Of a stretch of DNA of 64,000 bases, positions 1 to 10,705 are shown piece by piece. The DNA lies in contig QAOA01006413.1 in the NCBI GenBank assembly GCA_003255065.1, positions 156,341 through 220,340 of the forward strand. The letters are read 5' to 3'. A model generated the notes under the pieces. It was given only the letters and a program-made list of their open reading frames with translations, made no database searches and was not told the DNA's origin. The position numbers were made by a program, and so were the translations under genes. Within the stretch, counting starts at the first letter, position 1, and each line of letters begins with the position of its first letter. This DNA is from Cercis canadensis. Lineage: Eukaryota; Streptophyta; Magnoliopsida; Fabales; Fabaceae.

Positions 1-597
1 TGCATTAAAAATAATGGTAGATGAAAAAAATAATTTTAAAATAAAAATGCGTTTGCCCCTTTTCTTCTTTAATTTTCCACTGGACTCCTTGCAGTCTCCA
101 CATTCCCATCTTCACTTTTTATTTTTTTTCATCATTTCCCACTAGGAACAGCTAGCAGCAACCTGCCTTCCATAATGCATACACTAGTTTAATATTCTGA
201 AATTAAACAGTACAGCCCTTTCATATAGCTTCTAAAAGTGAGGAAAATTAGGTTGAAGTAGATCTAGATTTTGGAATCATTTTAGTGGGGTTAGTGGTGA
301 TAGTTTTGTGTATGTTATAGAGGTTTCAAATTCAAACTTTTATATCTAAAAAAGGAAATTGAGGTATTTTCTTTTAAAATGTAATTCATGAGATCTTACA
401 TATTTCGTTTGAAAGAGAAACTAATGTATAAATGTGTAAGAGATCAATTATTAAAGAATTGGTTAGGCAATAATACTGGTTCCTTTGGATTAAGAAATAT
501 TTTACATATAAAGCATATTTATTATACCTATTATTGTAGATTGAAAATTTCCTTTTTCCTTCTATGAGTATAAACAATAATTTAAGTGGTCACGTAT
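1..597. other. 5' flank shared with NPF-2 (paralogous upstream DNA)
   Basis: No gene is visible. From about 60 onward this stretch aligns by eye with about 21060-22015 upstream of NPF-2. Shared anchors include a 'catcatttcccact' block, 'gcatacactagtttaat', 'ggggttagtggtgatagttttg' and 'gagatcttac'. It is therefore the distal promoter region of NPF-1, duplicated together with the gene. The homology is interrupted by a CACTA element at 598 and resumes weakly after 4254. Short AT-rich reading frames here have no recognisable product. Confidence 0.75.
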
Positions 598-763
598 CAC
601 TATAAGAAAATAGCCATTTTCTCACGGACAAAAAATCCGTGAGAAAATTAAAACATTTCTCATAGAAAGTGACTGTTGCAATTTTCTCATGGATTTTTTC
701 ACAGACAGGTGGACCGTGAGAAAAGTCTATGAGAAAGTTCGTGAGAAATGGCGCCCCAACTAT

Positions 764-1816
764 GACAATTAATGGGTTGATCATTCTCACAGATAGAGTC
801 TATGAGAAAATGTGAAAGTTCTCATGGATTGTTAATGTCGTGAGAGATTCCGTGAGAAATTGGTACACACCGTTTCACTTAAAATTTGAATTGTTTGTCA
901 CAAAAAAAATTCGTGAGAAATTCCGTGAGAAACTTTGTATATCTTTAACCTCGCCCATTCTGGCCTCCATTTTCCATTTTCTTTCCTTTCTCCCTCTCCT
1001 CCGTTCTTCGTCATCCTTTCTCTCTCTCCCCTGAGCAAATTAGCCCCATTCCAACCTCCAGAGCTTGGGTTTTGCAGCGCAGATCCCCTACTCTGACTCA
1101 ATCGGCTCAAATTTTTAGTTTTCTGCTCATTGAGGTAGGTTCTTATACTCATCTATTATCTTTGAATTTTTATGCGTTTTGTGTAAGTTATTTGAGCCAA
1201 TTACCATGAACGTTATAGGTTAGATGTTTAATAGTGTAGGTTGCTTATTTTAGATAGTGTAAGAGTTATTTTAGATGTAGCTTAATAGNTGATAATTAAT
1301 GGGTTGACCATTCTCACAGATAGAGTCTATGAGAAAATGTGAAAGTTCTCATGGATTGTTAATGTCGTGAGAGATTCCGTGAGAAATTGGTATGCACTGT
1401 TTCACTTAAAATTTGAATTGTTTCTCACAAAAAAAAATTCGTGTGAAATTCCGTGAGAAACTTTGTATATCTTTAACCTCGCTCACTCTGGCCTCCATTT
1501 TCCATTTTCTTTCCTTTCTCCCTCTCCTCCGTTCTCCGTCATCCTTTCTCTCTCTCCCTTGAGCAAATTAGCCCCATTCCAACCTCCAGAGCTTGGGTTT
1601 TGCAGCGCATATCCCCTACTCTGACTCAATCGGCTCAAATTTTTAGTTTTCTGCTCATTGAGGTAGGTTCTTATACTCATCTATTATCTTTGAATTTTTA
1701 TGCGTTTTGTGTAAGTTATTTGAGCCAATTACCATGAACATTATAGGTTAGATGTTTAATAGTGTGGGTTGCTTATTTTAGATAGTGTAAGAGTTATTTT
1801 AGATGTAGCTTAATAG
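764..1816. repeat. Direct duplication meeting at a single N (likely assembly artefact)
   Basis: 764-1288 and 1291-1816 are nearly identical (a few substitutions). The first copy stops exactly at the N (1289) after 'cttaatag', whereas the second continues 'cttaatagtgtagg'. This is the pattern of two overlapping contig ends left unmerged. A real tandem repeat would not be expected to end precisely at a gap. Confidence 0.8.
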
Positions 1817-2089
1817 TGTAGGTTGATAGGTAGTGAAATTGATAATGAAATATATATCTTTTGTTAAGATTAGGAACTCAATTTTGTTATATGCTTGGTG
1901 TTGAATTATTTTGGATTTTGTTTTTGAATCTTTTGAATGGTGTAGAAGTAATTTTGTATTTTTTTCAACTGCTATGTAAGTCTTGACCTCAATTGCTATG
2001 TAAATATGTATATTGGAATAAATTGTAATTTAGAGTTTGTGTTTTTGATGAATTGTGTGAAATTTTAAATTCCTGAAATGTTCAATTTT

Positions 2090-2460
2090 TAGGGGAGAGT
2101 TTGGCCAATTTATAGTTAATTATTTAGGGATTTATGAAAGTTTTAGGGGTTTAGGGGTTAGGGTTTAGAGATTTAGGAGTTTAGTGGTTTGGGATTAGGG
2201 TTTTGGGTTTAAGTTTAGGTTTAGGTTTGGGGTTAGGGATTTTTAATTTTGGCATTTAAGGATAGAGATTAGGATTTAGGGTTTAGGATTGGAGTTTTGG
2301 GTTTAGATTTGGGGTTTAGGATTTTTTAATTTTAGGATTTGGATTTTAGAGTTTTAGGATATAGGGTTTAAGGTTAGAGTTTAAGAGTTTAGGATTTAAG
2401 GTTTAGATATTTAGGGGTTTATGGTTTGGGATTAAGGATTTAGGGTTTAGGGGTTAGATT
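2090..2460 (+). repeat. Degenerate plant telomere-like repeats inside the CACTA element
   Basis: About 370 bp consist almost wholly of variants of TTTAGGG ('gggtttagg', 'ttaggggtt', 'tttaggattt'), with no perfect long array. The patch lies between the left subterminal region and the first coding exon of the CACTA element, in a putative leader or intron. A second, shorter patch of the same kind is at 35325-35412. I infer decayed telomere-motif expansion or capture; simple T/G-rich drift is possible but less likely given how often the heptamer register recurs. Confidence 0.6.
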
Positions 2461-2527
2461 TGACTTTAAGAATTTCTGCTTTTATTGTTATAACATTTTT
2501 ATTGGTTCTATTTAAATTGTATGACAG

Positions 2528-3808
2528 ATGTCAAACCGCCCGAGACGATCATCTCCCATAGTTGGACCGCCGTCCAGAAGGGACAAAGACAAGGCTGCTG
2601 CTCGGCCTTCTCAGACCAAGCCGACCATGTCTATGTTCATGCCGACCCTAGGGTTGGCACACACTCCATTGCCCACTAAGATGAGGGAGGGGTACTCAGG
2701 AGCTGCGACCCCAGGCTCGGCTTCATCGGCTGCTGCGAGGTCATCTCACGCGAGTTCGTCCATTTCAGACTCTCCACGACTAGGCTCTCGACTGTCTGAT
2801 GGTCGGCTGGTTATTATTTTGGTATACATGTTTACTAAATTTAATATTTTGTTTTCTATTACAGAAGAGATGTGTATGGGAGCACCAGTATGAGAGTCAA
2901 ATTCATAAGGTCTAGCTTTTTAAGTGCTTTTACAACATTCGTGCCTCTTTTTGAGACGTCAGGATTGGGAAGAGCAAGGATTATTGATTGTCTGATGCGG
3001 TACTTGAGGCCCTCAGAGCAGTATGAGCTTCTTAGGAGTTTAGGGTCATCTTTGAAAGGAACAAGAAGAACCGTTCCTTAAATCAGGAACATGCATTCTA
3101 CAGAGGTGGCTCTATCACCGTCTCCGAACACAAGTAGAGGTTGGTAAGTTTTTTATTTAATAACATAATTTTTTTTTATTAATATAGTCAATTTATGTTT
3201 GTTAATAGTTTATGTTTTTTTGTAGATGAAGGAGTTAAGCAAAGAGCCTAATGCTTTGGAAGTTTTTCGTCACCTCCAACACAGCTCTACTAAGGGTTGG
3301 ATACATCAAAAGGCAGAGTCTACCTATGTAAGTATTAAATTGTTCTTAAATCTTTATGTGAGTAATTACATGTATTAATTTTAATACTAACCTAATGTAC
3401 TTATCTATGCAGATTGAGTTTGAGAGACGTTAGTCCGAGAGCTAGACTGGGTCCTCTTCTTCTTCTGTCGACGACACCTAGATATGGCTCGATGTTGTTG
3501 GTGGAAAGAATAAGAAGGGTCGGGTTTACGGCTTAGGCTCCGAGGCTGGCGTTTTGAACTTCACCTCCGCACAACCTACCTAGCAGCCGTATGTGGCCTT
3601 GTCTGAGGTCTTGTCCTAGATGGTAAGCTTGCAGCAGGAGATGACTTGCCTCTGCTTAGTGGCCAACTCATTGGATGTGAGCGGCATTTCACCTAAGGCG
3701 CTCGCTTTTATACTAGGACAATTACACCAGCAATATCCAGGATCTGGTTCGGCCCCATAGCCCGTCTCTGAGTATGACACAACTGACGACACTAACGATG
3801 AGGACTAA
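2528..3808 (+). pseudogene. Decayed En/Spm transposase-like gene (Transposase_24 type)
   Basis: Three pieces are visible. An N-terminal Ser/Arg/Pro-rich exon begins at 2528 (MSNRPRRSSP). A middle piece lies at about 2865-3080. A C-terminal part begins at about 3226 (KELSKEPNALEVFRHL) and runs through a second piece containing VVGGKNKKGRVYGLGSEAG at about 3492-3550. The 'VGGKNKKGR-YGLGS' block is the hallmark of the plant Ptta/En/Spm Transposase_24 family, the accessory DNA-binding protein of CACTA elements. Probable splice donors occur after 'tctacctat' (about 3328) and acceptors before 'attgagtttgag' (about 3412). Several in-frame stops after 3430 show it is dead. It reads in the element's own orientation. 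Confidence 0.8.
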
Positions 3809-4253
3809 TGCTGATTGTGTTCTGTTGTATTTTTTTTTTTTATTGTATAACATTTTTTTTATTAATAGAATTTAGTTATATTTCATTTAATTTTGTTTAT
3901 TAATTTGATTAAATGTTTAGAAAAAATAAATTGTTATTTTACAAAAAAAAATCCACAAATAAAAAAAAATATGTATAAAGGTTTTTCTCACAGATTGTCT
4001 CACGGATAACTATCCGTGAGAAATTTCTCATGAACGACTCCATGACTTTTCACCTGAGATATTCTCACACGTAACAAATATTTATCCACGAGAAATTCCA
4101 AGAGAAATTTCTCACGGATCAATTTGTCCGTGAAAAAAATGCTTTTGTCACGCCTGTTTTTCTCTTGCCCATAAGTCTGTGAGTGTTCTCATAGACTTTT
4201 CCACAATTTCTCACAAATTTTTTCTGTGAGAAAACGGCAATTTTCTTATAGTG

Positions 4254-4847
4254 TATTTAGCTTTATGTGATTTGGGAAGTTCTCAAAATTTGATATGAAA
4301 TTTGGGGTACCTGCTTCATGGTAGTTAATTGTGGTACTATTAATGACTCGAGGGTCCATTTGAAGCACCTAATAAGACAATAAGATAGGAAATCCTTCCT
4401 ACTCTTATTTTTTGTTTGTTGAGTACATAGGATAGGAAATGTTGATCATGTAATTACACTTTTTATTCTACTCTTATCTTTGTTTTGGTGAGTACATAAG
4501 AAATGTTTGGAGCAGCAGATAAGAGCAACAGAATACGAAGGGTATTATGGTCAAAATACATAACAATATTGTCATATTTGGTTACTTATTTAACAAGCAT
4601 CAAACACTTAATATATGTTATTATCATGTTTATATCCTATTATATTTATACTCATTTCTCTTATCTTATATGACCTAATCTTATATAGTCCACTAAAAGT
4701 GCCTTAAATGTCTACACTTTCTTGCAAGAGAATTTCCTAAAAATACATGTAATATAATTATAATATTCTATCTTTGAACCCAAAAGAAATTGGTCATAGA
4801 TTATTTTCTCAAATTGGGCATGTAGTTATCGGTCATAGTCACAGCTG
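4254..4847. other. Proximal promoter region of NPF-1, no gene seen
   Basis: AT-rich DNA between the CACTA element and a MITE-like insertion. Parts align with 22013-22360 upstream of NPF-2, so this is the original flank that the CACTA split. No coding frame or RNA gene was recognised. Confidence 0.55.
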
Positions 4848-5318
4848 TAAATAGAGTAAAATATTTTTTTTTATTGAATTATTTTTTAAATGTCAATTAA
4901 GTCCCTAATTTATTTTTTGTGTTATTTTAATCTTCAAATAATCATTTTTTTTGCTAAATCAGTTATTTGTAAGTGCCAAAAGTGATCATTAAAGAATTGA
5001 TTTGACATGTAGAGTGATTATTTAAAGACTAAAGTAACACAAAAAATAAATTAGTGATTAAAATAATATTTGAGAAATAATTCAAAGACCAAACTTTTTA
5101 AAACCTTTATATTTATCACAAGTAAATCCACATACCGTCTCCTGAATATGATCAAATGTGCAAGTGTCAGTCACCCACTTCAGCCTTATTTAAAGGCACC
5201 TAAAGCCAAGAACAGGCACCTAAAGCTTCTTCTTAACCGCTATGGATANAACACAAAAAATAAATTAGTGATTAAAGTAATATTTGAAAAATAATTCAAA
5301 GACGAAAAATGTATTTAA
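4848..5318. mobile_element. Inverted-repeat MITE in the NPF-1 promoter
   Basis: The left arm (about 4855-4935: 'gagtaaaatatttttttttattgaattattt', then 'ccctaatttattttttgtgttatttt') is the inverted complement of the right arm (about 5020-5095 and again 5251-5318: 'agtaacacaaaaaataaattagtgat', then 'aaataattcaaagac'). NPF-2 lacks it: its promoter runs directly from 'cagcagtacta' into 'acttttaaaacctttatatttat'. The GAGTAAAA start recalls the Mutator-like MITEs at 6326 and 25195. Boundaries are approximate because the N at 5249 and its duplicated flanks lie inside. Confidence 0.6.
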
Positions 5319-5478
5319 TTCTACTTTTTAAAACCTTTATATTTATCACAAGTAAATCCACATACCGTCTCCTGAATATGATCAAATGTGCAAGTGTCAG
5401 TCACCCACTTCAGCCTTATTTAAAGGCACCTAAAGCCAAGAACAGGCACCTAAAGCTTCTTCTTAACCGCTATGGATA
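5037..5478. repeat. Direct duplication meeting at N 5249, doubles the NPF-1 start codon
   Basis: 5037-5248 and 5251-5478 carry the same sequence, ending in 'ttcttaaccgctatggata' in both; the second copy has a short extra segment. The first stops at the N and the second continues into NPF-1 exon 1. The duplicate therefore contains a second leader and ATG (5242) that leads nowhere. Most likely these are unmerged contig ends. Confidence 0.8.
5415..5430 (+). promoter_or_regulatory. Putative TATA box of NPF-1
   Basis: 'cttatttaaagg' lies about 50 bp before the start codon at 5472. A matching 'cttattaaaaggc' lies at about 22480, about 60 bp before the NPF-2 start. Conservation between duplicates supports it; no expression evidence is available. 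Confidence 0.4.
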
Positions 5479-8400
5479 GCACCATTGCTCCGATCACCAC
5501 TGAAAATGATCATCAAGACAGCAAAACAACCCTCACAAGGCACAGGTCCTCTAGAGGTGGCTGGAATGCCGCCATCTTCATCATATGTAAGCTCTTTGAC
5601 TCATCCATTTCTCATAAATTTTACAAGGCACGGGTCCAATAGAGTGTCTTCAATGAGATTTGATTCTGAGACTTCTGAAGTCTTGAACCATGGGGTGGAT
5701 ATTATTTGCTGGTTGTATTTAGAACCCATTTCTCCTTTTCATTTGCTTGTTTTATTAATAATTCTCACATGTAGTTGTGGAGATGGCAGAGAGATTTGCG
5801 TTCTATGGTTTGGGGAGTAACATGGTTATTTACCTCACTGAAGTGTTCCATGAATCTAACGTTGCTGCTGCTAATAATGTCAACACATGGGTTGGTGTCT
5901 CTTGTATCTTCACAGTGCTTGGAGCCTTCATAGCTGATTCCTACTTGGGTCGTTTCAAGACCATCCTCTTCTCCACCATCATTTTTTTCATGGTATACTT
6001 TACCAACCGCGTGAGACTAGCTACATATCAAAATATTTTCGTTATATTTTGTGAAAAAATTCATTTCTTTAATGTATAAAGGAGTAATGAGAAAGTGGGA
6101 AGAAGAATAGGAGGGCATTTGACCCTTGACACGACACCTCTAGTTCCTAACTAAATTAGCGAAGATGCTCTTAGATACACAAGTCATTTGCGCTTGGAGA
6201 AATTTCTAATACCACTTAAATAGAGTATGTTTTTTAATGAACTTTTTGACTGATAAAAAAATATCTTTTGAATTTTATCCTCAAATTTAGCAATGATTTG
6301 AAAAAAATGCTTACATAATTTAGTAGAGTAAAACCCTTTTTTAGTTCTTGAAAAATGCGGTTACTGATAAATTTGTCCTCCAAAAATTTTTGGTGACAAA
6401 TCGGTCTTTAAATTATTATTCCGTCGGACAAATTGGTCTTTAGATGTCACTAACGAGACCCTACCAGATGATTAATTTGTCCGATAGAATAATAATTCAA
6501 GAACCAATTTATCATCGAAAATTTTTGGATGACGAATTTGTTAGTGGCTGCATTTTCCAAGGACTAAAAAAAAGTTTTACTCTAATTTAGTATAAAGGCA
6601 AATAGTACTAATATTTTGTGTGTTAGTTGTTTATACCACTTCGAGTTACACTAGCTTGTTGCTATGGTTTGAAAATTATAACTAGTTTCTGAAGATCCAA
6701 ACATTTTAATCACTTTATGTTTTAATGATTCCAAGTTTTGCTAAGTTTTACAGGGAATGGTTGTGCTGACCTTATCGGTGTCGGTGGTTCCTTTGCATTA
6801 CCGTAAGGTTGTGTTCTTTATTGCACTTTATACATTAGCCATTGGCGAAGGTGGCCACAAACCATGTGTGCAAACGTTTGCAGCAGACCAATTTGATGAG
6901 AGCACAGCTCAAGAGATAAAAGCCAAGAATTCCTTCTTCAATTGGTGGTTCTTAGGAATAGTTGTTGGTGCATCATCTGCCATACTAATTGCAACATATA
7001 TTCAGGTAATTAATATAGGAAGACGTTATTTTCACACTCTAATTTATTAATATGTTACATCTTTTTTAATATTTAAATATAATATAGACATAATTACCCT
7101 CATTCAAAAATAATTTTTTTTAGAATGTAAATCATAATATTTTTTCTAACTCTTATTAATTGTATCTCTATTTTTTAGTTAGAAATAAAATATATGATTA
7201 GTCAATTTTAAAAACTTTCTATTTTTAAATAAGAGTAATTTAATTTATATCATATTTAAACATTAAAGAGAGTGCAACACCCTTAATATATGTGCATAAT
7301 AGTTCCTATACTAATTAATCAACCTATCCCTTCTATAATATTCTACTTTACCTGGTCACAATAGAATTAAATACATGACCTTTATAATTGAGTACCTAGT
7401 TCTAATCATTAGAGTGTCATATTAGCCTTTCTTTTTGCTCTCCCTTCCTCTTTCACTCTCTATAAAGTTTTGAAAATAATATTTTGTAAATAAAATATCT
7501 TATTATATATGATGGCAAAAAATTTTTTTTTTACCAAAACTGAAATGGATGCATATTTTAAAAAAGAAAAAAAAAATAATTGTTGTTTTCTTCTTTATTT
7601 TTCTTTCCTCCTTAGGAGAATGTTGGATGGGCGTTTGGGTATGGCATATTGGCAGTGGTTTTGGCTGCGGCTTTGGGTTTGTTTCTATTAGGCATAAAGA
7701 GGTACAGAAAGGAAGGGCCATTGGGGAGTCCCTTCACTAAGATGGCACAGGTGTTTGTCGCTTCCGCAAAGAAGCGGTGCATGGAAGAGACACGCGATGG
7801 AAGAGGGGTTTGCTATGAAGATAAGATGTATAGTGCATTCATAAGGGGTGGGTTGGCTCGCACCAATGAATTCAGGTACATTATTACATTGTCTTTAGTT
7901 ATTCATGGTCAATCCAAGCATATGTGGTTGAAGTTGGTTTTAAAGATTTTTTTTTTTTTTTTTTTTTTGGTTTTCTTATCATTTATTCACATTGAACACC
8001 CACACTGCCACCTTTAGTTTTTATTTTTTTTATTTTTTTTATAATCTAGTAATAATGATATTCTCAATATTTTTTTCTACATTTCTTTTATACTTATTAA
8101 ATTCAATTGAACTCATTAAAATTTTGCCAAAATTTCCTAAAATTTTGATTTAATAACTTAAATTAATCATACACTCTTTTATCAACAAGAACTTGATTTA
8201 ACTGGTAGTAAATTGAACTATGGACATACGCCTTTGGCTATGGTTAATGGTTTGAAGTTTAATGAGAACATTATTAAAAAAAAGGGAAATCGTAATTACT
8301 CTAACCCTCAAACAAGATTAATCTCATGCCCAATTAGGTAAAGTGAGAATACTCGTGGCATTAATTAAAAAAAATTATACACTCTTTTTAACAAATGTGG

Positions 8401-9514
8401 TAGTATCATTTTCCTTTTCATAATGGATATAGCTTTCACTAAAATTCTAGAGAGCATTAGCTTGGTGGTCATGGTACGGTGTCTGTGTCGAATGGCCCAG
8501 AATCAATATCCGTAGCTTTTGAAATTTGAACAATGTCCAAGGCATTCCATAATTACTAAACCAAATATTGAAAAAATAAGAGTACGATTTATTTTCATCA
8601 ATCAAATTCCTTTTTCTTCCCATGGATTTGATTTACCAACTTTGGGTTCTATTAGATTCTTGGACAAAGCAATGATCATTGACGACATTGATGCATCAAG
8701 CCACAATAGAAATCCATGGAGGCTATGCACATTAAACCAAGTTGAAGAAGTGAAGCTGGTTCTTCGTCTGATTCCAATATGGCTAAGTTGCTTGCTGTTC
8801 AATGTAGTCCAATCTCTACTGCACACTTTCTTCACCAAACAAGCTATCACAATGATTAGATCAATTGGACCCCATTTTCAGCTTCCCTCTGCATCACTTC
8901 AAAGCCTTACTGGCCTCGCAATCTTAATCGTCATTCCAGTCTATGACAAAATTTTTGTGCCAATAGCAAGAAAATTTACAAGAAATCCAACAGGCATTAC
9001 CATGCTACAAAGAATAGGTGTTGGCCTATTTCTCTCTATCCTCAACATGGTTGCTTCAGCTTTAGTAGAGGCCAAGAGGGTTGGTGTAGCAAAAGAGCAC
9101 AATCTCTTAGACAACCCAAAAGCAGTAGTACCAATAAGGCTATGGTGGTTACTTCCACAGTACATTCTTTGTGGTATCTCAGATGCATTCACAGTTGTTG
9201 GACTCCAACAATTGTTCTATGATCAAATGCCGGAGGCGATGAGAAGTGTGGGGGCGGCGGCATACCTTAGTCTTATCGGAGTTGGAAACTTCATCAGCAA
9301 TGCCATTATCTCTGTTGTGGCTGCAACAAGTAAAGGGAAATGGCTGGGGGACAATCTCAACCGGTCACACCTTGATTACTTCTACTGGTTGCTTGCAGGT
9401 TTGAGTGCTTTGAACTTGTGTGTTTATGTTATCATTGCTAAGCAGTATGTGTACAAAAAAGTTGAAGAAAAAGGTACAAGTGAAGAGAAAGATATGAGTA
9501 TTGTGGACACCTAA
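5472..9514 (+). CDS. NPF: NPF-1: NRT1/PTR family transporter (subfamily 5-like), five exons
   Basis: A major-facilitator symporter of the plant NPF (nitrate/peptide transporter) family, with about 12 membrane spans. Substrate cannot be told from sequence; nitrate, peptides or other metabolites are known for the family. Exons: 5472-5586, 5775-5992, 6754-7005, 7616-7875, 8656-9514; all introns are GT-AG and the sum is 1704 nt, 567 residues, normal for the family. Residues 41-45 are EMAER, the ExxER proton-coupling motif of TM1. The PTR signature GAFIADSYLGRF lies at about 88-99. NSFFNWWFLGI follows in exon 3 and the conserved RFLDKA spans the exon 4/5 junction. Start chosen at MDSTIAP because NPF-2 aligns from the same codon. 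Subfamily 5 is inferred from overall resemblance. Intron 3 carries AT-rich spacer and intron 2 a MITE. Confidence 0.93.
6326..6582. mobile_element. Mutator-like MITE (GAGTAAAA family) in NPF-1 intron 2
   Basis: A 257-bp fold-back element with long imperfect inverted arms. It begins GAGTAAAACCC and ends GTTTTACTC. A 10-bp direct repeat TAATTTAGTA flanks it (6316-6325 and 6583-6592), fitting the 9-10 bp target duplications of Mutator-like elements. Relatives sit at 25195-25561 and 33846-34214. It lies wholly inside an intron and has no coding capacity. Confidence 0.85.
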
Positions 9515-10439
9515 AACAACATGTTTGAGCAAAAGTCTTTGTTTGCAGGAGAATTATCTCTGTAAAGTGAAGTTATCAATAACTGTTTGCTCTTAATATC
9601 CCCAAAAAGTTTCTTAGTACAACCACAAAATGGTAATTTTAGCTTTGTAGCTTTTCAAGAGACATTATCATTTCATGGAATATATGCTTCTATGTTATTG
9701 AATTTATTTTATTGCAAAGGCCTCCTTCTATAGTCAATAGATCACTTCATCAACCATCTTTTAGTCATGGATTGAATGGAAGTTCCTAGATTTTTAAGTA
9801 AAACAATAATTAATTTCAATTGAAAGATTCTAAAAGCACAACATAAAGGCAACATATTGGTCATATGTCAGTAAAATAAGAATAAATATATATGCAATGA
9901 CCTTAGTGATGCTTATCTTGATTAATGTAGAAATCTAAGTTTTAAATCAAGTGTTTTATCTCCAATATACACCCATTCTTGTTCTCCACAATGTATATTA
10001 TAAGTTGTTGTTGGATGTTTTCTTCTTACTTTTTCTTTTTTTGTATTTTTTGCTAAAGAAAAAAGGGTATGATGGAATGGCCAGCCTATGTAGGTCCCTT
10101 TTGGGCATTATTATATAAGCCTATATATGTGGGAATCTCAATAAGGATGGGTCTAATTAAGCATTAATAATTGTTTGCCTAGGTACTCTTCTTTGAGTAA
10201 CTATTCCACTCTAACATGAAAGTAGGCCCAACTTGAGTCCTACATGTGGAACTTACTTTTATTATTGGCATACTTTTTATATAGTGTTATTCTTGTATTT
10301 TATAATAAATTGTGTATTCTAATATATCTTGAGTGATTTAGTTTTTAGAGATCTTCATAGTAACACCAAAAGTATACTGTAACTCTCACTAAGTTCTATG
10401 AGTAGGTGGAGATAGTATACGAGAGTAGCATAAGTGAAA
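9515..10439. other. 3' flank of NPF-1 plus half of an inverted-repeat element
   Basis: 9515-10240 is the 3' UTR/flank with no further gene. About 10270-10440 resembles the right arm of the fold-back element at 50370-50730 (shared 'tgtattctaa', 'ataacac.aaaa.tatactgtaa', 'ag.agcatAAG'). Only one arm is present here, directly abutting the copia LTR, which suggests that the LTR element landed in or beside such a MITE. Confidence 0.5.
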
Positions 10440-10705
10440 GTAACTTAGCCTTAGTATTAAGCAAGCGGAAGTCAGAGAGAAGAGAGAATAGTGTGAGAGA
10501 AAATTGAATCTTCATTTCATCATAACTGGTTACTGTACATTAGAGTAGGTGGCCATATATAAAGCTATATTAGGAAAGCTGTTGTAACGGCTGTAATAAC
10601 CGACTAAGTAAATAAGAAAGTCAACAACTAACTTAATCAGTCAAACTTAACTAATTACAACTAATTTGATTTAATTATAACTAATGATAACAGACTCTAA
10701 TACGC
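10440..10705 (-). repeat. Probable 3' LTR of the copia element
   Basis: Read on the minus strand, the polymerase region runs into a purine-rich tract TTGAGGGGGCG (about 10702-10713). This is the polypurine tract preceding copia 3' LTRs, and it is followed by TATTAGAGTCTG. Further in is a TATA-like 'tttatatatgg' (10554-10565), then a leader-like CT-rich stretch. The outer edge near 10440 is uncertain because terminal TG/CA and the target duplication could not be fixed. No matching 5' LTR exists in the window. Confidence 0.6.

Larger units (their letters stand above)
598..4253 (+). mobile_element. CACTA (En/Spm) DNA transposon, non-autonomous
   Basis: The element starts CACTATAAGAAAAT at 598 and ends with the inverted complement TTTTCTTATAGTG at 4253. 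It is flanked by a 3-bp target duplication TAT (595-597 and 4254-4256), as expected for CACTA elements. Both ends (about 620-950 and 3985-4230) are packed with direct and inverted 'ccgtgagaaa/tttctcacgg' motifs, the usual subterminal transposase-binding array. Internally it carries a decayed Transposase_24-type reading frame (about 2528-3808) and a telomere-like repeat patch, but no TNP2/Transposase_21 catalytic gene was seen. It is therefore probably immobile on its own. The stated 3656 bp includes a probable false duplication of about 525 bp around the N at 1289, so the true length is nearer 3.1 kb. Confidence 0.93.

Noticed and set aside
898..1680. Two near-identical minus-strand frames (84 and 65 codons) inside the CACTA element
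   Set aside because: They repeat only because the region is doubled at the N (1289). The sequence is subterminal and leader DNA of the element, and no family resemblance was seen.
2090..2460. True chromosome end or chromosome-fusion point at the TTTAGGG-like patch
   Set aside because: The repeats are degenerate, only about 370 bp long, and lie wholly within a CACTA element bounded by a target duplication.
8602..9192. Minus-strand open frames opposite NPF exon 5 (also at 27248-27820 and 38206-38629)
   Set aside because: They recur opposite every NPF copy as shadows of the conserved coding strand; no independent support.
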